DNA of 10,807 bases from Actinomycetales bacterium (GTDB lineage: Bacteria; Actinomycetota; Actinomycetes; Actinomycetales; BWSM-131): the NCBI GenBank assembly GCA_030149025.1, contig JASBSH010000093.1, positions 1 to 10,807 on the forward strand. Reading direction: 5' to 3'. Under the pieces are notes generated by a model. It worked only from the letters and a program-made list of their open reading frames with translations. It did not search any database and was not told the origin of the DNA. The position numbers were made by a program, and so were the translations under genes. Positions within the stretch are counted from its first letter, which is position 1. Each line of letters opens with the position of its first letter. Shown here piece after piece: positions 1 to 8,148 of this stretch.

Positions 1-894
1 GGCATCGAGTACGTCCGCACCGCGGTCGCCGCCGGCATGGACGTGGACGACTTCGCCCCCCGCCTGTCGTTCTTCTTCGTCGCGCGCACCACGATCCTGG
101 AGGAGGTCGCCAAGTTCCGCGCCGCGCGCCGGATCTGGGCCCGGGTGATGAAGGAGGAGTTCGGCGCGAAGAACCCCAAGTCGCTGATGCTCCGCTTCCA
201 CACCCAGACCGCGGGCGTGCAGCTGACCGCCCAGCAGCCCGAGGTCAACCTCGTGCGCGTCGCGCTGCAGGGGCTCGGCGCCGTCCTCGGCGGCACGCAG
301 AGTCTGCACACGAACTCCTACGACGAGGCGATCGCCCTCCCCACGGAGAAGGCAGCACGGCTCGCGCTGCGCACGCAGCAGGTCATCGCGTACGAGACGG
401 ACGTGACGAAGACCGTCGACCCCTTCGCCGGCTCCTACGTCATCGAGTCGATGACCGACGACCTGGAGAAGGTCGCGATGGAGCTCATCGACGCCGTCGA
501 GGAGCGCGGGGGAGCCGTCTCCGCCATCGAGCAGGGGTTCCAGAAGAACGAGATCGAGCGCTCCGCATACCGGATCAGCCAGCAGATCGACTCCGGCGAG
601 CGGGTCGTCGTCGGCGTCAACTGGTTCACCGTCGACGAGGAGGAGCCGTACGAGCCCCTGCGCGTCGACCCGGCGATCGAGGCCGAGCAGCGCGAGCGGT
701 TGGCCACTCTGCGCAAGGAGCGTGACGACGCGGCCGTCCGCAGCTCCCTGGAGGAACTCAAGAAGGCGGCGTCCGGGTCGGACAACGTCCTGTACCCGAT
801 GAAGGAGGCGCTCGCCGCGCGGGCGACCGTCGGTGAGGTCTGCCACGCGCTGCGCGAGGTCTGGGGCACCTACGTACCGACGGACAGCTTCTGA
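1..894 (+). CDS. Acyl-CoA mutase large (catalytic) subunit, methylmalonyl-CoA/isobutyryl-CoA mutase type, 5'-truncated
   Basis: Only the C-terminal 297 codons lie in the window; the reading frame is open from base 1. Family membership is clear. HTQTAGVQLTAQQPEVNLVR (from fragment residue 67) and the stretch containing LGGTQSLHTNSYDEAIALP match the conserved TIM-barrel core of B12-dependent acyl-CoA mutases. His67 of the fragment appears equivalent to the active-site His of the HxQTSG motif (His244 in Propionibacterium MutB, from memory). A later VDPFAGSYVIE matches the DPxGGSxxVE signature. The protein ends with EVCHALREVWGTY and has no C-terminal cobalamin-binding DxHxxG domain. It is therefore the large subunit of a two-polypeptide mutase of the IcmA/HcmA/short-MCM kind, and the B12-binding subunit must be encoded elsewhere. 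The residues that separate methylmalonyl- from isobutyryl- or hydroxyisobutyryl-CoA specificity lie upstream of the window, so the substrate cannot be assigned. The reaction is a carbon-skeleton rearrangement in the cytosol. Confidence 0.9.
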   Translation, partial: GIEYVRTAVAAGMDVDDFAPRLSFFFVARTTILEEVAKFRAARRIWARVMKEEFGAKNPKSLMLRFHTQTAGVQLTAQQPEVNLVRVALQGLGAVLGGTQSLHTNSYDEAIALPTEKAARLALRTQQVIAYETDVTKTVDPFAGSYVIESMTDDLEKVAMELIDAVEERGGAVSAIEQGFQKNEIERSAYRISQQIDSGERVVVGVNWFTVDEEEPYEPLRVDPAIEAEQRERLATLRKERDDAAVRSSLEELKKAASGSDNVLYPMKEALAARATVGEVCHALREVWGTYVPTDSF

Positions 895-896
895 CC

Positions 897-2240
897 GTGG
901 GTGCGACCCCGACCGCGGACGGCATCGACCTCTCCCAGCGGCTGGCCCCCCGGCTCGACCGTCTCATCGCCTTCCGCCGCGACATCCACGCCCACCCCGA
1001 GGTCGGCCACGCGGAGCACCGGACCACCGAGCGCATCGCCGAAGCGCTGAAGACAGAAGGCCTCTCGCCCCGGCTGCTGCCGGGCACCGGCCTGGTGTGT
1101 GACATCGGGGACGACGACGGCAGCGGCCGCCTCGGATTGCGCGCCGACATCGACGCCCTTCCGCTGCATGACGAGTCCGGCACGCCGTACGCCTCGACGA
1201 TCCCCGGAGTGGCTCACGCCTGCGGTCACGACGTGCACACCACGGTCGTGCTCGGGGCCGGCGTCCTGCTCGCCGAGGCAGCCCGGCGCGGGGAGCTGCA
1301 GCAGGGGGTGCGGCTCATCTTCCAGCCGGCCGAGGAGTCCACCCCCGGTGGCGCGCTCGACGTGCTCCGGTCAGGAGCCCTGGACGGCGTCACACGGCTT
1401 CTCGCCCTCCATTGCGACCCAGCCACGGACGTGGGACGGGTGGGGCTGCGCGTCGGACCGGTCACCTCGGCCTCCGACCACGTGCTCGTGCGGCTCACCG
1501 GACCGGGAGGACACACCTCGCGACCGCACCTGACCGCGGACCTCGTCTTCGCCCTCGGGCAGGTGATTACCGGCGTGCCGGCCGCTCTGTCCCGCCGGCT
1601 GGACCCGCGCGCCGGGATCAGCCTGGTGTGGGGCCGCGCCCGTGCCGGTGGCGCGGCCAACGCGATCCCGCGGGCGGGCGTGGTGGAGGGGACGCTGCGC
1701 TGCCTGCGAGTCGAGGCCTGGCAGGAGGCCACCGGGCTGCTGCCCGAGATCGTGCACGACGTGGTCGCGCCCTACGGGGTGACGGCTCACCTGGAGCACA
1801 CGCCGGGTGTCCCTCCGGTGGTCAACGACGAGTCCACCGTGGTGCTGCTGGACCTGGCGGGCCGCTTCGAGCTCGGCGAGGACGGTGTGGTGCCCACCGA
1901 GCAGAGCCTCGGCGGGGAGGACTTCGCGTGGTACCTCTCGCAGGTGCCCGGCGCACTCGGCCGGCTCGGCACCAGGACCCCCGGCGGGGCGACCTACGAC
2001 CTGCACCAGGGCGACTTCGACGTCGACGAGCGCGCCATCGAGGTGGGGGTGAGGCTGCTCGCCCGGGCGGCCCTCGAGAACGGCTGGGGTGCTGTGTCGC
2101 CGGTCGTCCCGGCGGCGGCGCCGCAGGTCGCCCCCGAGAACGTGCGTGTCGCCCCCGAGAACGTTCGTGACGCCCCCGAGAACGTGCGTGACGGCGTCCA
2201 TGTCGCCCGTCCGGTGGGCAGGTGGGTTCCGGATCGGTAA
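897..2240 (+). CDS. M20-family metal-dependent amidohydrolase
   Basis: A 447-residue protein of the M20 amidohydrolase type (HIPO/AmhX/IAA-amino-acid hydrolase-like), which cleaves amide bonds of N-acyl or peptide-like substrates using two metal ions. The metal and catalytic residues can be read in order: LRADIDALP (residues 81-89), ACGHDVHT with Cys109 and His111, QPAEE with Glu145/Glu146, LHCDP with His171, and YDLHQGDF with His370. A dimerisation/lid domain occupies roughly residues 185-300 (GGHTSRPH near its start). GTG at 897 is the only sensible start. It lies 2 bases after the mutase stop and has no clear Shine-Dalgarno sequence, which suggests translation coupled to the mutase. The catalytic fold should end near ARAALENG; beyond it is a roughly 45-residue tail. 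That tail includes three APENVRD/V heptads encoded by a 21-bp DNA repeat and is probably not functional sequence. The natural substrate is unknown. Confidence 0.88.
   Translation: MGATPTADGIDLSQRLAPRLDRLIAFRRDIHAHPEVGHAEHRTTERIAEALKTEGLSPRLLPGTGLVCDIGDDDGSGRLGLRADIDALPLHDESGTPYASTIPGVAHACGHDVHTTVVLGAGVLLAEAARRGELQQGVRLIFQPAEESTPGGALDVLRSGALDGVTRLLALHCDPATDVGRVGLRVGPVTSASDHVLVRLTGPGGHTSRPHLTADLVFALGQVITGVPAALSRRLDPRAGISLVWGRARAGGAANAIPRAGVVEGTLRCLRVEAWQEATGLLPEIVHDVVAPYGVTAHLEHTPGVPPVVNDESTVVLLDLAGRFELGEDGVVPTEQSLGGEDFAWYLSQVPGALGRLGTRTPGGATYDLHQGDFDVDERAIEVGVRLLARAALENGWGAVSPVVPAAAPQVAPENVRVAPENVRDAPENVRDGVHVARPVGRWVPDR
2127..2189 (+). repeat. Three tandem copies of a 21-bp repeat at the 3' end of the amidohydrolase gene
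   Basis: Copies lie at 2127-2147, 2148-2168 and 2169-2189 and share the core CGCCCCCGAGAACGT. They differ from one another at one or two positions (GTCG or GACG at the start; GTGCGT or GTTCGT at the end). The middle copy contains the palindrome GAACGTTC. A decayed fourth copy (about 12 of 21 bases) may follow at 2190-2210. Because 21 is a multiple of three, the array reads through in frame as repeated APENVRD/V heptads at the C-terminus of the amidohydrolase. The direct reading is a short repeat inserted or amplified at a gene end. It is too short and lacks spacers, so it is not CRISPR. Confidence 0.85.
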
Positions 2241-2254
2241 CAACTGCTCCGGAA
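2227..2254 (+). other. Inverted repeat flanking the amidohydrolase stop codon
   Basis: TTCCGGA (2227-2233) and TCCGGAA (2248-2254) form a perfect 7-bp inverted repeat with a 14-base loop that contains the TAA stop at 2238-2240. No T-run follows, so it is not a canonical intrinsic terminator. It could be a weak mRNA 3'-end structure or an operator just upstream of the next promoter, or it could be chance. Confidence 0.35.
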
Positions 2255-2269
2255 AGGACCAAAGACCTG

Positions 2270-2298
2270 CTGTCAACGCCTGTGCCCACGTCTATAGT
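2270..2298 (+). promoter_or_regulatory. Probable housekeeping-sigma promoter of the nucleoside transport operon
   Basis: CTGTCA at 2270-2275 (4 of 6 to TTGACA) and TATAGT at 2293-2298 (5 of 6 to TATAAT) are separated by 17 bases. They sit about 50 bases upstream of the lipoprotein start, in the only gap preceding the operon. A transcript would start near 2305 and have a leader of about 45 bases. TATAGT stands out in this GC-rich DNA. Inferred from sequence only. Confidence 0.6.
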
Positions 2299-2310
2299 GC
2301 CTGAGCATTT

Positions 2311-2325
2311 ATCCCTGGGAGGGAT
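2311..2325 (+). promoter_or_regulatory. Perfect 6-3-6 inverted repeat in the leader, candidate operator
   Basis: ATCCCT (2311-2316), GGG, AGGGAT (2320-2325) form a perfect inverted repeat. It sits just downstream of the predicted transcription start and 13 bases upstream of the GGAGG ribosome binding site. This placement suits a repressor operator that blocks transcription, or a small hairpin in the 5' leader. The regulator is not identified and no regulator gene lies in the window. Confidence 0.4.
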
Positions 2326-2338
2326 CACACACGCGCTT

Positions 2339-2343
2339 GGAGG
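2339..2343 (+). promoter_or_regulatory. Ribosome binding site that sets the lipoprotein start
   Basis: GGAGG at 2339-2343 lies 5 bases before GTG at 2349. An in-frame TTG at 2337 overlaps this site and so cannot be the start. Starting at 2349 also gives a compact, typical lipoprotein signal (two Lys, then a hydrophobic run, then LAAC). Confidence 0.75.
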
Positions 2344-2348
2344 CGATT

Positions 2349-3443
2349 GTGAAGAAGGTGGTGCGGGCAACCGCGATCGCGGGGGCCGCAGCCCTCGCCC
2401 TGGCCGCGTGCGGGCAGGCGCCCGACGAGAACGGCAACACCAGCGGTAACGGAGGCGGTACCGGGACCGAGACGGCCAGCAACTTCCAGGCCTGCATGGT
2501 CACCGACGCCGGTGGTGTCGACGACCGCTCCTTCAACGCCTCGGCGTGGAAGGGTCTGCAGGACGCGGAGAAGGAGCTGGGTGTCAAGGCCAAGTACGTG
2601 GAGTCCAACTCCGAGACCGACTACGCGCCGAACGTGCAGCAGATGGTGGCCGACGACTGCGGCATCATCGTGACCGTCGGCTTCCTCCTTGGTGATGCCA
2701 CCAAGGCGGCCGCTGAGGCCAACCCGGACGAGAAGTTCGCGATCGTCGACTTCCAGTACGAGCAGCCGGTGAAGAACATCAGTCCGCTGATCTTCGACAC
2801 CGCGCAGGCCGCCTTCCTGGCCGGCTACGTCGCCGCGGACACCACGAAGACCGGGACCGTCGCCACGTTCGGCGGCATCAACATCCCGACCGTGTCCATC
2901 TTCATGGACGGGTTCGTGGACGGTGTCGCCTACTACAACCAGGCGAAGGGCAAGCAGGTCAAGGTCCTCGGCTGGGACAAGGCGAAGCAGAACGGCTCGT
3001 TCACCGGTGACTTCAACGACCAGAACAAGGGCAAGAACCTCACGAACACCTTCATCCAGCAGGGTGCTGACATCGTGATGCCCGTTGCCGGGCCGGTCGG
3101 CCTCGGCGCCGCCGCTGCCGCGCAGGAGGCGGGCGACGTCATGATCATCGGTGTGGACAGCGACTGGTACGAGTCCGCTCCGCAGTACAAGTCCATCGTC
3201 CTTACCTCGGTGGTCAAGGAGATCGACAACTCGGTCCTGGACGTGACCAAGTCGGCGGCGGAGGACAAGTTCACCAACGAGCCGTACGTCGGGACGCTGG
3301 AGAACGAGGGTGTCAGCATCGCCGGGTTCGGCGACTTCGAGAGCCAGGTCTCCCCGAGCCTGCAGCAGGAGGTCGACGACCTGAAGGCGAAGATCATCTC
3401 CGGTGAGGTCAAGGTCGAGTCCCCGAGCTCGCCCAAGTCCTGA
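2349..3443 (+). CDS. BMP-family nucleoside-binding lipoprotein (ABC transporter substrate-binding protein)
   Basis: A 364-residue substrate-binding protein of the basic membrane protein family, whose characterised members (Treponema PnrA, Bacillus NupN) bind nucleosides for ABC import. The N-terminus carries two Lys residues, a hydrophobic stretch and the lipobox LAAC, with Cys21 as the lipidation site. A Gly/Asn/Thr-rich tether of about 20 residues follows. The family hallmark VTDAGGVDDRSFNASAWKG starts at residue 51 and contributes to the ligand pocket. Other recognisable BMP segments are IIVTVGF, FQYEQPVKNISPLIF, AGYVAADTTKTGTVATFGG and MIIGVDSDW. Cys49 and Cys104 sit close to the first strand and to DDCGIIVTVGF and could form a disulfide, which is an inference. 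It is the first gene of the nucleoside cluster, and a strong hairpin follows its stop. Which nucleoside it prefers cannot be read from sequence. Confidence 0.92.
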   Translation: MKKVVRATAIAGAAALALAACGQAPDENGNTSGNGGGTGTETASNFQACMVTDAGGVDDRSFNASAWKGLQDAEKELGVKAKYVESNSETDYAPNVQQMVADDCGIIVTVGFLLGDATKAAAEANPDEKFAIVDFQYEQPVKNISPLIFDTAQAAFLAGYVAADTTKTGTVATFGGINIPTVSIFMDGFVDGVAYYNQAKGKQVKVLGWDKAKQNGSFTGDFNDQNKGKNLTNTFIQQGADIVMPVAGPVGLGAAAAAQEAGDVMIIGVDSDWYESAPQYKSIVLTSVVKEIDNSVLDVTKSAAEDKFTNEPYVGTLENEGVSIAGFGDFESQVSPSLQQEVDDLKAKIISGEVKVESPSSPKS

Positions 3444-3456
3444 CCCGTCTGAGCGA

Positions 3457-3496
3457 CCGGCCGGGCCGGGGGTCCCAAAGCCCCCTACCCGGCCGG
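3457..3496 (+). terminator. Strong GC-rich hairpin between lipoprotein and ATPase genes (attenuator or mRNA-stabilising element)
   Basis: The left arm at 3457-3472 and right arm at 3481-3496 pair as 9 bp (CCGGCCGGG/CCCGGCCGG), a 2x2 mismatch, then 5 bp (GGGGG/CCCCC), around the 8-base loop TCCCAAAG. It begins 13 bases after the lipoprotein stop. There is no T-run, so full intrinsic termination is doubtful. In binding-protein ABC operons such structures often give partial termination or protect the 3' end, so that the binding protein is made in excess over the membrane components. The structure is seen in the sequence; the role is inferred. Confidence 0.7.
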
Positions 3497-3595
3497 ACTC
3501 ATGCACCTTAGAGTTCACCCGCCGGTGTGCTGACCGTGCCGGAGCACCAGCGTGGACGACGCCCGCTGAGGCCACACAGTGGCGCGGGAGTGGAT

Positions 3596-3600
3596 GGAGG
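3596..3600 (+). promoter_or_regulatory. Ribosome binding site that sets the ATPase TTG start
   Basis: GGAGG at 3596-3600 lies 9 bases before TTG at 3610. The reading frame stays open upstream to 3403, inside the lipoprotein gene and through the hairpin. That extension has no protein-like character, whereas the conserved ABC fold (KLELRGITKRFG) begins exactly at TTG 3610. Confidence 0.7.
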
Positions 3601-3609
3601 CGAGCACGC

Positions 3610-5177
<1,568 letters not shown>

Positions 5178-5181
<4 letters not shown>

Positions 5182-6413
5182 GCGTCACGACGGACCGGAT
5201 TCCGGAGAAGACGCCGGACGCACCGGGAGAGCCGACATCGGCCACTCGTCGCCGTGGCTGGGCGGGCGACGTCCTCATCACCGTGCTGTCCATCGTCCTG
5301 GCACTGGTCGTCGGCGCGGTGCTGATCGCGGTCGCGGACCCGCGGGTGCAGGAGACCGCGAGCTACTTCTTCGCCCGCCCGCTCGACATGCTCCAGGCCG
5401 CGGGCTCGTCGGTGGCGAACGCCTACGCGGCGCTGTTCAAGGGCGCCATCTTCGACTACGGCGCGGAGACGACGACGGCCGCCATCCGGCCCATCACCGA
5501 GTCGCTCGTGTTCGCGAGCCCGCTCGTCGTCGCCGGTCTGGCGGTGGGTCTTGCGTTCCGCGCCGGCCTGTTCAACATCGGCGCGGAGGGGCAGATCATC
5601 CTCGGCGCGATCGGCGCCGCCTACGTCGGGTTCGCCTGGGAGCTGCCCCTCGTCGTCCACATGGTGCTCGCTCTGGTCGCCGCCATGCTGCTGGGCGGGC
5701 TGTGGGCCGGTATCGCGGGCTTCCTCAAGGCGCGCACCGGCGCACACGAGGTGATCACCACGATCATGCTGAACTACATCGCGCGCTTCCTACTCGCGTT
5801 CCTGCTCAGCACGACTGCGTTCCAGCGTCCGGGCCGCAACGACCCGATCAGCCCCCAGGTCGACTCCACGGCGATGCTGCCCCAGATGCTCGGCTCCTGG
5901 TCCAGGCTGCACCTCGGCCTGCTGGTCGCGATCGCGGCTGGGTTCGGCGTCTGGTGGCTGCTGAACCGCAGCACCCTGGGCTTCAAACTGCGCGCGGTGG
6001 GCGCGAACCCCTTCGCATCACGGACCGCGGGTATCGACGTCGGCTGGAGCACCTTCGCCGCGATGGCCATCGCGGGGTCCCTCGCGGGCCTGGCCGGGGC
6101 CTTTCAGATCATCGGCACCGAGAGGTCGCTCACGGGCGGGGTTTCCGCCGGCATCGGTTTCGACGCCATCACCGTGGCACTGCTGGGCCGTGGCAACCCG
6201 TTCGGGATCGTGCTGGCGGGCTTCCTGTTCGGCGCCCTGAAGGCCGGCGGCGTGACCATGCAGGCCCGCACCGGGACCCCGATCGACCTCGTGTTCGTCG
6301 TCCAGTCCCTCATCGTGCTGTTCATCGCGGCTCCGCCACTGGTGCGGGCCATCTTCCGGATCCGGGCCCAGGGGGCAGGATCGATGCAGGTCTCGAAGGG
6401 GTGGAACGCATGA
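5178..6413 (+). CDS. ABC transporter permease 1 of the nucleoside importer (BPD_transp_2, YufP/NupP type)
   Basis: A 411-residue integral membrane protein. The first 30 or so residues are polar and cytosolic, followed by a hydrophobic segment at about 33-52. A periplasmic-type stretch (YFFARPLDMLQAAGS...) comes next, then a series of further membrane segments. Family landmarks are FRAGLFNIGAEGQ (FNIGAEGQ at 132-139), EVITTIMLNYIA (191-202, the cytoplasmic coupling-helix region that contacts the ATPase) and LGFKLRAVGANPFASRTAGI. GTG 5178 overlaps the ATPase stop (GTGA) and is preceded by GAGGAGG at 5164-5170, 7 bases upstream. It forms the translocation pathway together with the second permease. 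The stop overlaps the next start (ATGA). Confidence 0.92.
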
Positions 6414-7705
6414 GCACCGCTACCCGCGAACGCCTGCCCGAGTCCTCGACCATCCAGCAGGGCCCGCTTCGCAAGCCGCCGACGTGGAAGAGCCCCATCA
6501 TCATGGGCGTTCTCGGCGTCGTCGCCCTCCTGGCCTTCGGGCTGGCCTCGAACGCAGGGGACACGAGCACGTTCGGCATGAGCACCGGGGCGCAGAGGTT
6601 GCAGATCCCCGCGCTGGTGCTGCCGACGCGGCCCGCCGCCATCGTGCTGTCGGTGCTCTGCCTCGTCCTCGCAGCCGTCGCCGCGGCCGCGGTGAGGGTC
6701 AAGCGGCCCGTGCCCCTCGCCGTCCCGATCGGGTTCGCGGCACTGTGGCTGCTCGCCTTCCTCGTGTGGTCCATGGCCGGGGAGCAGGTGCCGCTGCCGG
6801 GTCTGCTCGGCGGCACGCTGCTGCTCTCGGTCCCCCTGGTGTTCGGGGCGCTGTCCGGCGTGCTGTGCGAACGCTCCGGCGTCATCAACATCGCCATCGA
6901 GGGCCAGCTGCTTGCCGGGGCGTTCGCCTCGGCGCTGATGGCGAGCGTGACCGACAGTCTGTGGATCGGGCTGGTCATGGCGCCGGTCGCCGGCCTGCTT
7001 GTCGCCGTGCTGCTCGCCATGTTCACCATCAAGTACGTCGTCGACCAGATCATCGTCGGCGTCGTCCTCAACGTCCTCGTGGTCGGGCTCACCGGCTTCC
7101 TCTACGGCCGCGTGCTCGTTCAGAACGCCGACGTGTTCAACCAGCCGGGGACGTTCAGCCGCATCCCGATCCCCGGGCTGATCGAGATCCCGGTGCTCGG
7201 GCCCGCGCTGTTCAACCAGACGATCATCGTGTACCTGATGTACGTCGCCGTGATCGTGACCCAGGTCGCCTTGTTCCGGACGAAGTGGGGTCTTCGCGTC
7301 CGCGCCGTGGGTGAGCACCCGAAAGCCGCCGACACCGTCGGCATCAAGGTGAACCGGATCCGGGTGCAGAACGTGCTCCTGGGGGGCGTCGTCGCCGGGT
7401 TCGGCGGCGCCTTCTTCACCCTCGGCTCCGTCGGCGCCTTCGGCCGGGAAATGACCGCCGGGCAGGGCTTCATCGCCCTGGCCGCCATGATCTTCGGCCG
7501 CTGGAGCCCCGTCGGAGCACTGTTCGCCGCGCTCCTGTTCGGCTTCGCCAACCAGCTGCAGGGCACGCTCGGCGCGCTCGGGTCGCCCATCCCGAGCGAG
7601 TTCATGCTGATGGCCCCGTACCTGGCGACGATCTTCGCCGTGGCCGGTGTCGTCGGTCGCGTTCGCGCACCCGCCGCTGACGGCCAGCCCTACACGAAGG
7701 CGTGA
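6410..7705 (+). CDS. ABC transporter permease 2 of the nucleoside importer (BPD_transp_2, YufQ/NupQ type)
   Basis: A 431-residue membrane protein. Landmarks are LCERSGVINIAIEGQ (NIAIEGQ at 160-166), VVDQIIVGVVLN (210-221, coupling region), WGLRVRAVGEHPKAADTVGI and the C-terminal SPVGALFAALLFGFANQLQ. The N-terminal 130 residues hold about three extra hydrophobic segments ahead of the conserved core, a little longer than minimal members of the family. ATG 6410 overlaps the previous stop (ATGA) and has GAAGGGG at 6395-6401 as ribosome binding site. The open frame extends upstream inside permease 1, but that part is a shadow frame. It pairs with permease 1 as the membrane core of the importer. 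Confidence 0.92.
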   Translation: MSTATRERLPESSTIQQGPLRKPPTWKSPIIMGVLGVVALLAFGLASNAGDTSTFGMSTGAQRLQIPALVLPTRPAAIVLSVLCLVLAAVAAAAVRVKRPVPLAVPIGFAALWLLAFLVWSMAGEQVPLPGLLGGTLLLSVPLVFGALSGVLCERSGVINIAIEGQLLAGAFASALMASVTDSLWIGLVMAPVAGLLVAVLLAMFTIKYVVDQIIVGVVLNVLVVGLTGFLYGRVLVQNADVFNQPGTFSRIPIPGLIEIPVLGPALFNQTIIVYLMYVAVIVTQVALFRTKWGLRVRAVGEHPKAADTVGIKVNRIRVQNVLLGGVVAGFGGAFFTLGSVGAFGREMTAGQGFIALAAMIFGRWSPVGALFAALLFGFANQLQGTLGALGSPIPSEFMLMAPYLATIFAVAGVVGRVRAPAADGQPYTKA

Positions 7706-7707
7706 CG

Positions 7708-8148
7708 ATGAGCTCCGGACCGTCCCCGACGCAGAGTTCTGCCGTCGTCGCTGACGACATCGACTGGGAGCGTTTGCGTTCCGCCGCCCGCGAGGTGATG
7801 CAGCGTGCCTACGTCCCGTACTCCCGGTTCAGGGTCGGCGCGGCGGCGCTCGTCGACGACGGCCGCATCGTGGTGGGCTGCAACGTCGAGAACGCCTCGT
7901 ACGGCGTCGGCCTGTGCGCCGAGTGCGGCCTGGTGTCGTCGCTCTACGCGAGTGGCGGTGGGCGGCTGGTCGCGTTCTCCTGCGTCGACGGTCACGGCAA
8001 CACGCTGATGCCCTGTGGCCGCTGCCGGCAGCTGCTGTACGAGCACGGTGGACCGGACCTGCTGATGGACACCGTGAGCGGTATCAAGCCGATGGCGCAG
8101 GTGCTGCCGGACGCCTTCGGTCCGGACGAGCTGACGGAGAGGGCATGA
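7708..8148 (+). CDS. cdd: Cytidine deaminase
   Basis: A 146-residue zinc enzyme, the usual size of the small tetrameric class, that deaminates cytidine and deoxycytidine to uridine and deoxyuridine in the cytosol. The YVPYSRFRVGAA segment near residues 35-46, the substrate motif GCNVENASYG (57-66), CAE (Cys70 zinc ligand, Glu72 catalytic) and PCGRCRQ (Cys103 and Cys106 zinc ligands) are all present. CAEC replaces the more common CAER, leaving an extra Cys73 next to the site. A GTG at 7702 overlaps the permease stop, but GAAGG at 7696-7700 is 7 bases from ATG 7708 and only 1 base from the GTG, so ATG is preferred. Its place directly after the importer supports nucleosides as the transported substrate. 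Confidence 0.95.
   Translation: MSSGPSPTQSSAVVADDIDWERLRSAAREVMQRAYVPYSRFRVGAAALVDDGRIVVGCNVENASYGVGLCAECGLVSSLYASGGGRLVAFSCVDGHGNTLMPCGRCRQLLYEHGGPDLLMDTVSGIKPMAQVLPDAFGPDELTERA

Noticed and set aside
2127..2210. CRISPR array
   Set aside because: The 21-bp units abut one another with no spacers and are within a coding frame; no cas genes are present.
2299..2348. Riboswitch (for example purine-sensing) in the operon leader
   Set aside because: The leader is only about 45 bases, with a single short hairpin; there is no room for an aptamer.
3526..3546. Inverted repeat GTGTGCT / AGCACC between lipoprotein and ATPase genes as an internal promoter or operator
   Set aside because: Pairing is imperfect and no -35/-10 elements accompany it.
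5702..6409. Upstream extension of the permease 2 frame
   Set aside because: It lies inside permease 1 in another frame and is Arg/Pro-rich without membrane character; the true start at 6410 has a ribosome binding site and ATGA overlap.
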